DNA of 64,000 nt from Actinomadura macrotermitis (GTDB lineage: Bacteria; Actinomycetota; Actinomycetes; Streptosporangiales; Streptosporangiaceae), in NCBI RefSeq assembly GCF_009604375.1, contig NZ_WEGH01000006.1, positions 186,001 through 250,000 on the forward strand, given 5' to 3'. The translations under genes were made by a program, and so were the position numbers. Below the pieces are notes generated by a model. That model ran no database searches and was not told the origin of the DNA. It worked only from the letters and a program-made list of their open reading frames with translations. Of the stretch, positions 36,551 through 44,795 are shown piece after piece. Within the stretch, counting starts at the first letter, position 1. Every line of letters starts with the position of its first letter.

Positions 36551-37240
36551 GTGAACGCGCTTGAGTGGCTCATCATGACCCGGCACGGTGAGAGCACCGG
36601 CAACGTCGCCTTCCGCGAGACCGACGGCACCGACGCCGAGGAGCACGGCATCTCCGAGCGCGACGCCGACATCCCGCTGTCGGACACCGGCCGCGCGCAG
36701 GCGGTGCGGTTCGGCCGCCGGCTCGCCGCGCTGCCCGAGGACGAACGCCCCACCCTGGTCCTGGTCTCCCCTTATCTGCGCACCCGCGACACCGCGCGCA
36801 TCGCGCTGGAGCAGGTCCCCTACAGCCCCCGGGTGCGGGTGGACGAGCGGCTGCGCGACCGCGACCAGGGGGTCATGGAGGGCCTCACGCCGGTCGGGGT
36901 GCGGCGCCGCTTCCCCGAGGAGGCCGAACGCAAGCGGCGCGTCGGCAAGTTCTACTACCGGGCGCCCGGCGGCGAGTCCTGGGCGGACCTGGCGCTGCGG
37001 CTGCGCAGCCTCTACCAGGAGCTTTCGGGCGGCCGTGCGCTGGTGGTGACGCACGACGCGATCGTGGTGATGACCCGCTACATCGTGGAGGAGCTCACCG
37101 AGCAGGAGATCATGGAGGTGGAGAAGGAGCCGATCGGCAACTGCTCGGTCACCCGGTGGCGACGCAGCGAGGGCCGGCTGCGGCCGGTCGACTACAACGA
37201 CCTCTCCCACCTGAGCGACACCGGCGCCCTCGCCCCCTGA
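36551..37240 (+). CDS. histidine phosphatase superfamily protein
   Basis: The 229-residue protein starts at GTG and has the phosphatase hallmark MTRHGESTGN at residues 9-18, whose His is phosphorylated during catalysis, with downstream RTRDTARIA, ERLRDRDQG and VVTHDAIVV supplying the second His and Arg. It belongs to the phosphoglycerate-mutase-like branch that includes many broad phosphatases. The substrate may be a sugar phosphate or nucleotide. It is divergent from the membrane pair. Confidence 0.92.
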   Translation: MNALEWLIMTRHGESTGNVAFRETDGTDAEEHGISERDADIPLSDTGRAQAVRFGRRLAALPEDERPTLVLVSPYLRTRDTARIALEQVPYSPRVRVDERLRDRDQGVMEGLTPVGVRRRFPEEAERKRRVGKFYYRAPGGESWADLALRLRSLYQELSGGRALVVTHDAIVVMTRYIVEELTEQEIMEVEKEPIGNCSVTRWRRSEGRLRPVDYNDLSHLSDTGALAP

Positions 37241-37262
37241 ACCGGCCGCCGGGCACCGGGGG

Positions 37263-38807
37263 TCACCCGTCCTCGCGGAGCCGGGCGCTGCGCGCGGCGA
37301 CCATGGCGCGGCGCGGGTCGTCCGGCGCGAGCATCCCGCGCAGCCGGTCCAGCACCTCGGCGTCGCCCTGCCCCATGTCGGTCTGCGCGAACGCCCACAG
37401 CCCGTCGGCGCCGCCGGCGTCCAGGATCTGCCGGCGCAGCCGCACCTGCAGCTCGTCGCGCTCGGCGCGGACGGCGGGCGCGTCGGAGCGCGGCAGCAGC
37501 TGGCCGGCGCACAGGCGGGCCGCGCCCGCCACGTCGCCGTCGTCCAGGCGGCGGCGCACGCCGAGGAAGTCGGCGTCCACGTCGCACTCCAGGCGGTAGG
37601 GCTTGGCGCCGACGAGCGCGCCGAGCTGGGCGCGCAGCCGGTGGATCTCGGCGCGGACGGTGACGGGGCTGCCCTCGTCGCCGTACAGGTACCACGACAG
37701 CCGGTCGCCGCTGAGGCCCCGCGGGTGCAGCGCCAGCAGCGCGAGGATCTCGGCGTGCCGCAGCGACAGCGGCAGCCGCCGCCCGTTCAGCCGCGCGTAC
37801 GGCTGCCCGTCGCCGAGCAGGCACAGGCTGAGCAGCGGGCGCTGCGCGTGCGGGGCGGCCGGCTCGGCGGCGTCGGGTTCGGCCGGCCGCAGCAGGAACA
37901 CCTCGCCGAGCGGCTCGGCGACCGCCTCCCGCCCGTCGGGCAGGACGACGGTGCGGCCCGGCACCGGCGGGGCCAGCCGGTGCCCGCGCCAGCGATCGGG
38001 TTCGCCGAGCAGCACCCGGCCCGTCGTGGTCACCAGCAGGCCGGGCCCGCCGCGCGGCGCGCGCAGGTGCCGGCCGTAGCGTTCGCGCAGCCGCTCGTCG
38101 CTCCGCTGGACGCGCACCTGCATGCGCGTCTCCACCAGCCGCGCCGCCGCCTCGACCAGCCGGACGGCGGCCGGGTGCAGCCGCGGCGCGGTGCCGCTGA
38201 GGTCCAGGCAGCCGACGACCTGCCCGGAGTCGGGGTCGGTGACCGGCGCCCCGGCGCACGACCAGCGGTGCAGCACACTGGTCAGGTGCTCGGCGGCGTA
38301 GACGTACTCGGGCCGCCCGGTCGCGAGGGCGGTGCCGATGCCGTTGGTGCCGATCGCGGTCTCGGCCCAGCAGAACCCCTCGATCAGCCCGATCCCGGTC
38401 GCGTCGCGCAGGGCCTGCGGCGATCCCTCGGCCCACAGCGCGTGGCCCATCGCGTCGGTGACCACCATCAGGTGCCCCGACGCCTCGGCGGCGTCGCGCA
38501 GCAGGGCGCGCACCAGCGGCAGGTCGGCGGCGAGCGGGTGGCCGGCGCGCAGGCCGGTGACGGTGTCGCGGTCGAGCACCAGGGGTGCCGCCGTCCGCGT
38601 CTCGGGCAGCAGGCCGAAGTCGCGCGAGCGCCGCCACGACTCGGCGATGGCGGGCCGGACGGACGGGCCCGCACCGTCGCCGCCGAACTCCGCGGCGTGC
38701 TCCTCGGCGAGCGCCCCCATCAGATCCCGTGGCTCGGGGCTCAGATGCGGTTCCGTCCCCGTGTGGAGCGGAACCGGGCGGCCCGCAGCGGCCGGGTCCT
38801 GTGTCAT
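37263..38807 (-). CDS. GAF-domain transcriptional regulator
   Basis: The 514-residue protein carries a GAF-type sensory domain (with EGFCWAETAIGTNGIGTALATGRPEYVYAAEHL, seen in AcoR-like regulators) and a C-terminal winged-helix part (NGRRLPLSLRHAEILALLA, then VRAEIHRLRAQLGAL) resembling the OmpR/SARP DNA-binding fold. Similar regulators control alcohol or aldehyde metabolism genes in actinomycetes. ATG at 38805-38807 has GGGGAGAGGG upstream. It is divergent from a short Cys protein, with inverted repeats in the gap. Its direct target is unknown. Confidence 0.8.
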   Translation of the reverse strand: MTQDPAAAGRPVPLHTGTEPHLSPEPRDLMGALAEEHAAEFGGDGAGPSVRPAIAESWRRSRDFGLLPETRTAAPLVLDRDTVTGLRAGHPLAADLPLVRALLRDAAEASGHLMVVTDAMGHALWAEGSPQALRDATGIGLIEGFCWAETAIGTNGIGTALATGRPEYVYAAEHLTSVLHRWSCAGAPVTDPDSGQVVGCLDLSGTAPRLHPAAVRLVEAAARLVETRMQVRVQRSDERLRERYGRHLRAPRGGPGLLVTTTGRVLLGEPDRWRGHRLAPPVPGRTVVLPDGREAVAEPLGEVFLLRPAEPDAAEPAAPHAQRPLLSLCLLGDGQPYARLNGRRLPLSLRHAEILALLALHPRGLSGDRLSWYLYGDEGSPVTVRAEIHRLRAQLGALVGAKPYRLECDVDADFLGVRRRLDDGDVAGAARLCAGQLLPRSDAPAVRAERDELQVRLRRQILDAGGADGLWAFAQTDMGQGDAEVLDRLRGMLAPDDPRRAMVAARSARLREDG

Positions 38808-38862
38808 CGGCCCTCTCCCCCGTCGCCCGCGCGTCTCGGCCGTACTGAGCATCGGTCCGAAC

Positions 38863-38895
38863 GAACCGGGTCGCAACCGGTTCGGCGCAACCGGT
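38863..38895. promoter_or_regulatory. inverted and direct repeats in the GAF-regulator promoter region
   Basis: GAACCGG (38863-38869) and CCGGTTC (38877-38883) form a 7-7-7 inverted repeat. CGCAACCGGT occurs twice (38872-38881 and 38886-38895), with a related CGCAACGTGC at about 38948-38957. They lie 55-90 bp before the GAF-regulator start and are candidate autoregulatory sites. Confidence 0.5.
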
Positions 38896-39056
38896 CGGCC
38901 TCGGTTCCGATACCGCGCCTTCGGCACCGTGCGTGCTCGCCTGGTCGCAACGTGCGTGCAACGTCGGCGCGCCTACGGTTCGGCTGCCGCCGTCCCGTGT
39001 GCCTCAGGGAGGGGAAGGCACACGGGACGGCCGGCGGACCAGGGGGAGAGACCAGC

Positions 39057-39197
39057 ATGCTGTGCCTGACCTGCAAACGCGTGCGGCCCGCGGCGTCCGC
39101 GGCCGACTACACCGCCGACCGCGCCCGGCTGATCACCCGGCACGGGCTGTGCGTGTGCGCGCCCACGATTCCCGTGCCCGACATGCGAAGAACATGA
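39057..39197 (+). CDS. short Cys-rich protein, 46 residues
   Basis: An ATG with GGGGGAGAGACC upstream encodes a 46-residue protein beginning MLCLTCKRVRPAAS, with CxxC near the N-terminus (CLTC) and CxC near the end (LCVCAP). Third codon positions are overwhelmingly G or C, so it is coding rather than a chance frame. The Cys spacing would suit a minimal zinc or iron-sulphur knuckle. It is divergent from the GAF regulator and upstream of the coiled-coil gene. Function unknown. Confidence 0.6.
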   Translation: MLCLTCKRVRPAASAADYTADRARLITRHGLCVCAPTIPVPDMRRT

Positions 39198-39265
39198 CTT
39201 GTTAGGGCCGTGTTCGCCTAGAGTTCGGAGGGACATCTCCACACGTCTCCTCCGAAAGGAGAAAC

Positions 39266-39808
39266 ATGGCCGTGTTCTCGGGTCTGGTGCGCCGGGTCGC
39301 AGCCGAGGCCGAGCGCCAGGTGCGCGGCGGCATCGGGCTGCTGGTCAGGCTGAGCCTGGAACACGAGCGCGTGGCCGAGCTCGAACGGGTGCTGCCCGCC
39401 TACGGCGAGCGTATCCGGCGGCTGGAGGAGACCGTGCGGGGGCAGGACGCGGGGCTGCGCGCCCTGCGCGCCGAACTGGACTCGCTGATCGCCCAGCTGA
39501 ACGACCGGATGCTGCCCCGCGTCGACGAGCGGATGGACGACATCGAGCGCGATCTGGCGATCCTGGCGACCGGCCTGATCCGCACCGGCAAGGAGAGCGC
39601 CGAGAGCACCGGGCGGCTGGACATGGCCGAGCGGCGCCTCGCCGAGCTGCGCGGCAAGCTCGCGCAGATGGAGCAGCGCGCCGGGCTCTGGCGGGAGCTG
39701 CAGGCCAGCGTGGCCCAGCTCGGCGACGACGTCGACGCGCTGCGCGGCCGGCTCGCCCCGCACGCCCCGGCCGGGCGCGTCCCGGGGGCGCCCGCACCGG
39801 CACAATGA
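39266..39808 (+). CDS. coiled-coil protein, unknown function
   Basis: The 180-residue protein is almost wholly helical, with heptad-like leucines across residues 25-160 (LEHERVAELERVLPAYGERI, LEETVRGQDAGLRALRAEL) and a Pro/Ala-rich tail. There is no signal or membrane segment. The ATG at 39266 has a strong ribosome binding site (AAAGGAGAAAC). It is followed after 4 bp by an SDR gene, so they share a transcript. Coiled-coil proteins like this often serve as scaffolds; nothing more can be said. Confidence 0.75.
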   Translation: MAVFSGLVRRVAAEAERQVRGGIGLLVRLSLEHERVAELERVLPAYGERIRRLEETVRGQDAGLRALRAELDSLIAQLNDRMLPRVDERMDDIERDLAILATGLIRTGKESAESTGRLDMAERRLAELRGKLAQMEQRAGLWRELQASVAQLGDDVDALRGRLAPHAPAGRVPGAPAPAQ

Positions 39809-39812
39809 GGGG

Positions 39813-40499
39813 ATGACGCAGACTCTGGACGACCGTGTGGTCGTGGTGGCGGGGGCCAACGGCCCCGCCGGGCAGGCGGCGGCACGCCGCCTCGCCGCGG
39901 GCGGCGCGCGGGTCGTCGCCGTCGCCCGGCGCCGAGCCGACTGGGACGACCCGCGGATCTCCGCCGTCGCCGCCGACCTGCTCGACCCCGAGGCGGTCCA
40001 TGCCCTGGCCGAGCAGGTCCGTGCCGAGCACGGCCGGGTGGACGGCCTGATCCACCTGGTCGGCGGCTGGCGCGGCGGCAGCACCTTCGACGGCACCGAC
40101 CTGGCCGACTGGGCGTTCCTGCACGACACCCTCATCCGCACGCTGCAGCACACCACCCTGGCCTTCGCCGGGCCGCTGCGCGAGGCGGGCGGGCGCGTGG
40201 CGATCGTGTCCCAGCAGGGCGCGCAGCGCCCGGAGCAGGGCTCGGCCGCCTACGCCACCGCCAAGGCCGCGTCCGAGGCGTGGACGCTCGCGCTCGCCGA
40301 CTCCTTCGCGGGCACCGACGCCGCGGCGGTGGTCCTGGTCGTCAAGGCGCTGCTGACCGGCGCGATGCAGGCCGAGCGGCCGGACCACCCCTTCCCGGGG
40401 TTCACCCATGTCGACGACCTCGCCGAAGTGATCGCGGGCCTGTGGGACCGGCCCGCCGCGGAACTGAACGGAACCCGGCTTGACCTCGCACACCACTGA
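39813..40499 (+). CDS. SDR-family oxidoreductase
   Basis: The 228-residue protein is a short SDR with the nucleotide loop GANGPAGQAA (a variant of TGxxxGxG), a catalytic Ser region IVSQQGA and YATAK containing Tyr and Lys. The variation in the first glycine motif and the short length suggest one of the atypical SDRs. It overlaps the threonine-aldolase start by 20 bp and follows the coiled-coil gene by 4 bp, forming a three-gene operon. The substrate is unknown. Confidence 0.88.
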   Translation: MTQTLDDRVVVVAGANGPAGQAAARRLAAGGARVVAVARRRADWDDPRISAVAADLLDPEAVHALAEQVRAEHGRVDGLIHLVGGWRGGSTFDGTDLADWAFLHDTLIRTLQHTTLAFAGPLREAGGRVAIVSQQGAQRPEQGSAAYATAKAASEAWTLALADSFAGTDAAAVVLVVKALLTGAMQAERPDHPFPGFTHVDDLAEVIAGLWDRPAAELNGTRLDLAHH

Positions 40500-41532
40500 T
40501 CCCGCCCGGCGCGGATTCGCCAGCGACAACCACGCCGGCGTGCACCCGGAGGTCCTCTCCGCGCTCGCCGCCGCCAACGCGGGCCATCAGCCCGCCTACG
40601 GCGACGACGCGCACACCGCGCGCCTCGCCGAGATCGTCCGGCGGCACTTCGGCGAGCGGGCGGCCGCCTACCCGGTGTTCAACGGGACCGGCGCCAACGT
40701 GGTCGCGCTGCGCGCGATGGCCGCCCCGTGGAGTTCGGTGGTCTGCGGCGCCAGTGCGCACATCCACGTGGACGAGTGCGGCGCGCCCGAGCGGATCGCC
40801 GGTCTGAAGCTGCTGCCGGTGCCCGCTCCGGACGGCAAGCTCACGCCCGCGCTGGTCGAGCCGCAGCTGATCCGGTTCGGCGACGTGCACCAGTCCCAGC
40901 CGGGGATCGTGGCGATCAGCCAGGCGACCGAGTGCGGCACCGTCTACACCCCGGCCGAGGTCGCCGCGCTCGCGGACCTCGGGCACGAGCACGGGATGCT
41001 GCTGTACATGGACGGCGCGCGGGCGGCCAACGCCGCCGCCGCGCTGGACGTCCCGCTGCGCGCGTTCACCACCGACGCCGGGGTGGACGTGCTGGCGTTC
41101 GGCGGCACCAAGAACGGCCTGATGATGGGCGAGGCCGTCGTCGTGCTGAACCCGGACGCGGTGCGCGGCCTGGAGTACCTGCGCAAGCAGAGCATGCAGC
41201 TGGCCTCCAAGATGCGGTTCGTGTCGGCCCAACTGAACGCGCTGCTGGAGGGCGACCTGTGGCTGCGCGGCGCCCGGCACTCCAACGCGATGGCGCGGCG
41301 GCTGGCGGACGCAGCCGGGGATCTGCCCGGCGTGCGGATCACCCGGCCGGTCGAGTCGAACGCGGTGTTCGCGATCATCCCGAAGGACGTCGCGGAGCGG
41401 CTGCGCAAGCACTACGCGTTCTACGAGTGGGACGAGCGGACCGGCGAGGTCCGCTGGATGTGCGCGTTCGACACCTCCGAGGAGGACGTCACCGGGTTCG
41501 CCGCCGCCCTGGCGGAGGAGCTCGCCCGCTGA
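40480..41532 (+). CDS. low-specificity threonine aldolase family PLP enzyme
   Basis: The 350-residue protein has the fold of threonine aldolases: FASDNHAGVHPEVLSALAAAN opens it, YGDDAHTARLAEI and HIHVDECGAPE follow, and the PLP Lys is Lys211 in AFGGTKNGLM, with the usual second region VLAFGGTKNG. The reaction is retro-aldol cleavage of L-threonine or beta-hydroxy amino acids to glycine and an aldehyde. The TTG start at 40480, overlapping the SDR, is the best available but weak. It is likely translationally coupled to the SDR. Confidence 0.88.
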   Translation: MTSHTTDPARRGFASDNHAGVHPEVLSALAAANAGHQPAYGDDAHTARLAEIVRRHFGERAAAYPVFNGTGANVVALRAMAAPWSSVVCGASAHIHVDECGAPERIAGLKLLPVPAPDGKLTPALVEPQLIRFGDVHQSQPGIVAISQATECGTVYTPAEVAALADLGHEHGMLLYMDGARAANAAAALDVPLRAFTTDAGVDVLAFGGTKNGLMMGEAVVVLNPDAVRGLEYLRKQSMQLASKMRFVSAQLNALLEGDLWLRGARHSNAMARRLADAAGDLPGVRITRPVESNAVFAIIPKDVAERLRKHYAFYEWDERTGEVRWMCAFDTSEEDVTGFAAALAEELAR

Positions 41533-41533
41533 C

Positions 41534-41590
41534 CCAAGCGAGCGCTCGGTTGGCCATCGGGTTATCGTGGTGCCGAACCGTATTCGGCAC
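41534..41590. promoter_or_regulatory. palindrome and hairpin upstream of the thiolase gene
   Basis: CCAAGCGAGCGCTCGGTTGG at 41534-41553 is palindromic except for one pair and resembles TetR-type operators seen near fatty-acid and acyl-CoA genes in actinobacteria, which I recall but cannot confirm here. GTGCCGAA-CCGTA-TTCGGCAC at 41570-41590 is a second perfect 8-5-8 repeat just before the TGGAGGCGAG ribosome binding site. They may control the thiolase. Confidence 0.5.
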
Positions 41591-41604
41591 TGGAGGCGAG
41601 CCTG

Positions 41605-42795
41605 ATGGCCAACCGCACTTTCGTCGTCGGCGTGGGCATGACCAAGTTCGAGAAGCCCGGCTCCCGGGACTGGGAGTACCCCGACATGGCCAAGGAGGCC
41701 GTCGGCAAGGCCCTGGCGGACGCGGGCGTCGGCTACGACAGGGTCGAGACGGCCTACGCCGGCTCGATGTACGGCGCGATGGGGCAGCGCGCCCTGTACG
41801 AGACGGGGATGACCGGCATCCCGGTGATGACCGTCGCCAACGCCTGCGCGACCGGGTCCAGCGCGCTGTTCCTGGCCCGGCAGGCCGTCCGGGGCGGCCT
41901 CGCCGACTGCGCGCTCGCGCTCGGCATGGAGAAGATGCAGAAGGGCTCGCTCGGCGCGGGCGTCGGCAAGTCCAAGGTCACCATCATCGACCACCACCTG
42001 AACTCGATGGTCGAGGGCCGCCCCTGGGAGATGGACAAGGCGCCGATGCCGCAGATGTTCGGCAACGCCGGCCGCGAGCACATGGAGAAGTACGGCTCCA
42101 CCCCCGACCACTACGCGTGGATCGGGTGGAAGAACCACAAGCACTCCGTGAACAACCCCTACGCGCAGTTCCAGCAGGAGTACTCGCTGGACGACGTGAA
42201 GAACGCCACCATGATCTTCGATCCGCTGACCAAGCTGCAGTGCTCCCCCACCAGCGACGGCGCGGCGGCGGCCCTGGTGGTGAGCGAGCGGTTCCTGGAC
42301 GAGCACGACCTGTGGGGCCAGGCCGTCGAGATCGCCGGGCACCACATCGCCACCGACACTCCCGACAGCTTCGCCGGCCACTCCTCCATCCAGATCGTCG
42401 GGTTCGGCTGCTCCCAGCGCGCCGCCCGCGCCGCGATGGAGGAGGCGCAGGTGTCCATCGACGACGTGGACGTCATCGAGCTGCACGACTGCTTCAGCGC
42501 CAACGAGCTCATCACCTACGAGGCGCTCGGCATGGCCGGCGTCGGCGAGGGCCACAAGCTGGTGGACGACCAGGCCACCACCTACGGCGGGAAGTGGGTC
42601 GTCAACCCCTCCGGCGGGCTGATCTCCAAGGGGCACCCGCTCGGCGCGACCGGCATCGCGCAGTGCGCCGAGCTGACCTGGCAGCTGCGCGGGCAGGCAG
42701 GGGGACGGCAGGTGGAGGGCGCGCGCGTCGCGCTCCAGCACAACATCGGCCTCGGCAGCGCCTGCGCGGTGGCCGTCTACAAGCCAGCGTCCTGA
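41605..42795 (+). CDS. thiolase-like lipid-transfer protein / acetyl-CoA acetyltransferase
   Basis: The 396-residue protein has thiolase motifs: the active Cys81 in NACATGSSAL, HDCFSANE near residue 294 with the catalytic His, and SKGHPLGATGIAQ near 340. The pattern (NACATGSSALFLARQAV) is that of SCPx-type lipid-transfer proteins that act on CoA thioesters of sterol side chains or acyl chains. ATG at 41605 has GGAGGCGAG. Candidate operators precede it, and an MpaB-like gene follows. The role in sterol or fatty-acid degradation is inference. Confidence 0.92.
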   Translation: MANRTFVVGVGMTKFEKPGSRDWEYPDMAKEAVGKALADAGVGYDRVETAYAGSMYGAMGQRALYETGMTGIPVMTVANACATGSSALFLARQAVRGGLADCALALGMEKMQKGSLGAGVGKSKVTIIDHHLNSMVEGRPWEMDKAPMPQMFGNAGREHMEKYGSTPDHYAWIGWKNHKHSVNNPYAQFQQEYSLDDVKNATMIFDPLTKLQCSPTSDGAAAALVVSERFLDEHDLWGQAVEIAGHHIATDTPDSFAGHSSIQIVGFGCSQRAARAAMEEAQVSIDDVDVIELHDCFSANELITYEALGMAGVGEGHKLVDDQATTYGGKWVVNPSGGLISKGHPLGATGIAQCAELTWQLRGQAGGRQVEGARVALQHNIGLGSACAVAVYKPAS

Positions 42796-42815
42796 GTCCG
42801 GCGCGGGGCGGGTCA

Positions 42816-42854
42816 TGAGACAGATATTGACTCATGTCTCAGCAGCGCTACTCT
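42816..42854. promoter_or_regulatory. promoter with inverted repeat upstream of the MpaB-like gene
   Basis: TGAGACA (42816-42822) and TGTCTCA (42835-42841) form a perfect 7-bp inverted repeat overlapping a TTGACT -35 (42827-42832). A TACTCT -10 lies 16 bp on (42849-42854). A regulator bound here would block the promoter, so the gene is probably controlled. Confidence 0.55.
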
Positions 42855-42881
42855 GGTAAGTGAACGGTTATCGGAGGTGCG

Positions 42882-43736
42882 ATGCCCGCCCCGCTCGAGC
42901 CCGGCTGCCTGCTCTGGAAGTACGCGGGCGACCTGCGCTCGCTCGCGCCCGGCGCGGCGGCCGGGCTCATGCAGCTGCTGCACCCGGGGATCGGCGCCGG
43001 GGTCGCGCAGCACTCGGCGTTCTTCGACGCGCCGTTCGACCGCATCCACCGCAGCATCCCGCAGATCTGGGCGACCGTCCTCGCCCCCGACGGCGACCGC
43101 CGCGCCCGCGCCGTCCGCGACCTGCACCGCGGCATCGGGGGCGTGGACGAGCGGGACCGCCGCTACCACGCGCTCACACCCGAGACGTTCTGGTGGGCGC
43201 ACGCCACGTTCACCTGGGAGATCTTCCGCTCGGCCGAGCTGTTCCACTCCGAGACGCTGACGGCCGAGGACAACGAGCGCCTGTACGCCGAGACGGTCAC
43301 CTGGTACTCGCGCTACGGCGTCAGCATGCGGCCCGTCCCGCCGGACTACGCGGCGTTCCAGTCCAGGTTCTGGCATGTCTGCGCCGAGGAACTGGAACTG
43401 ACGCCGGCCGCGGCGCGTGCGCTGGACATCGCCAGGCACGGCTCCGAGACCGTCTCCCTGCTGCCCGTCGGCGGTGCGGTGGCCGGTCGCGCCTCCCGGC
43501 TGGTCATCGAACGCCCGCTGCGCCTGGTCACCTTCGGCTGCCTGCCGCCGATCGTCCGGGAGCGCTTCGACATCCCCTGGAGTCCCCTCGACCAGGCCCG
43601 GTTCGCCGCCCTCGCGCTGGCCAACCGGCAGGGCTACCGGATGCTGCCGTCCGGGCTGAACCGGCGGGCGCTCAGCGGGATGCTCCGCTACATCGGCGCG
43701 CAGACCCGCGAACGGCGGTACCGCCCGGCGGCCTGA
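42882..43736 (+). CDS. oxygenase MpaB/DUF2236-family protein
   Basis: The 284-residue protein fits the DUF2236/latex-clearing-protein-like family: QLLHPGIGAGVAQHSAFFDAP near the start carries a conserved His, and FWWAHATFTWEIFRSAELF and WYSRYGVSMRPVPP continue the helical haem-binding core. MpaB enzymes oxygenate lipidic substrates, and the rubber oxygenase Lcp is a relative. The ATG at 42882 is preceded by GGAGGTGCG. It lies behind a repressible promoter. Substrate unknown. Confidence 0.85.
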   Translation: MPAPLEPGCLLWKYAGDLRSLAPGAAAGLMQLLHPGIGAGVAQHSAFFDAPFDRIHRSIPQIWATVLAPDGDRRARAVRDLHRGIGGVDERDRRYHALTPETFWWAHATFTWEIFRSAELFHSETLTAEDNERLYAETVTWYSRYGVSMRPVPPDYAAFQSRFWHVCAEELELTPAAARALDIARHGSETVSLLPVGGAVAGRASRLVIERPLRLVTFGCLPPIVRERFDIPWSPLDQARFAALALANRQGYRMLPSGLNRRALSGMLRYIGAQTRERRYRPAA

Positions 43737-43791
43737 CCGCCGTCCAGCGTTCGCCTGCGCTGAATCGGCGCGTCGCATAGCCTTCAAGCGA

Positions 43792-44781
43792 GTGGCCGAC
43801 AACCGAGGTGTGGAGACGATCGCCGCCGGCGCCGAGCACGTGCCCCTGACGGGCACCGTCCCGTCCCGCCGCCTGAGCACCCGATGGGTGCCGGCGGTCC
43901 TCGCCGCGATCCTGGGCGCCGCGCTCCTGGCCTACGTGCCGCTGCCCTCGCCCGGCGCGGTCCGCTGGGAGTTCCTGCCCGCCCTCGCGGCACTGTCGGT
44001 GCTGCACTACGTGTGCTCCGCGATCGCGCTGCGCGCCGCGAGCGGCCACCCCCTCCCGCTGCCCGAGGCGACGCTCGCGCAGTTCACCGCCGCCGCCGCG
44101 AACCGCGTCACCCCCGGCGGGCTCGGCGCGGCCGCCGTCAACACCCGCTACCTGGTGTGCCGCGGGCTGCCGCTGCCCCGCGCGGCGGTCGCCGTCGCGG
44201 TCATGCAGGTCGCGGGCGTGCCCGCGGACCTGCTCCTGCTGATCGCCGTGCTCGCCGCCGGCCGCGACGACCGCATGCTGGACGCGCTGGGCGCGCACGC
44301 CGCGCACGCGGCCGGCCTCGTGCCGCCGGTGCCGCTGCTCGCCGGCGCGGCCCTCGTCCTGTCCGCGGCGGCGCTGTGGGGCCGCCGCGCGGCCCGGTCG
44401 GCGCCGGTCGGCCGCGCCGTGGCGGGGCTGCGCGACCTGTGCCGGCGGCCCCGCGACCTGGCGGTGACGCTCGGCGCGTCGGCCGCGACCACACTCGTCC
44501 TCGGCCTGGCGTTCGCGCTCAGCGCCCGGGCGGTGCCGCACGCCTCGGCGGGCGTCCTCACCCTGATCGCGGCCTACCTGGCCGGCGCCGCCGCGGGCGC
44601 CGCGATCCCCTCCCCCGGCGGGATCGGCTCCACCGAGGCCGCCCTGGTGGCCGCCCTGGCCGTCCTCGGCATCGCGACGGGACCGGCGCTGCAGGCGGTC
44701 GTCCTGTTCCGCCTGATCACGTTCTGGGCCCCCGTCCCGGTCGGCCTGCTGGCCGCCCGCACCCTCCGCCGCCGCGCCTGA
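43792..44781 (+). CDS. lysylphosphatidylglycerol-synthase-type flippase domain protein
   Basis: The 329-residue protein has about eight hydrophobic helices and the motif AAANRVTPGGLGAAAVNTRYL, which is diagnostic of the UPF0104/LPG-synthase transmembrane family (as in MprF's flippase half). Proteins of this group flip lipids or transport glycolipids. It begins at GTG 43792. No synthase domain is present, so it is the flippase-only form. It stands alone. Confidence 0.88.
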   Translation: MADNRGVETIAAGAEHVPLTGTVPSRRLSTRWVPAVLAAILGAALLAYVPLPSPGAVRWEFLPALAALSVLHYVCSAIALRAASGHPLPLPEATLAQFTAAAANRVTPGGLGAAAVNTRYLVCRGLPLPRAAVAVAVMQVAGVPADLLLLIAVLAAGRDDRMLDALGAHAAHAAGLVPPVPLLAGAALVLSAAALWGRRAARSAPVGRAVAGLRDLCRRPRDLAVTLGASAATTLVLGLAFALSARAVPHASAGVLTLIAAYLAGAAAGAAIPSPGGIGSTEAALVAALAVLGIATGPALQAVVLFRLITFWAPVPVGLLAARTLRRRA

Positions 44782-44795
44782 CCCCCTGGCAGTGG

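Noticed and set aside
39057..39197. Antisense part of a longer minus-strand frame
   Set aside because: The minus-strand translation has no features, while the plus frame has a ribosome binding site, ATG and coding-type third positions.
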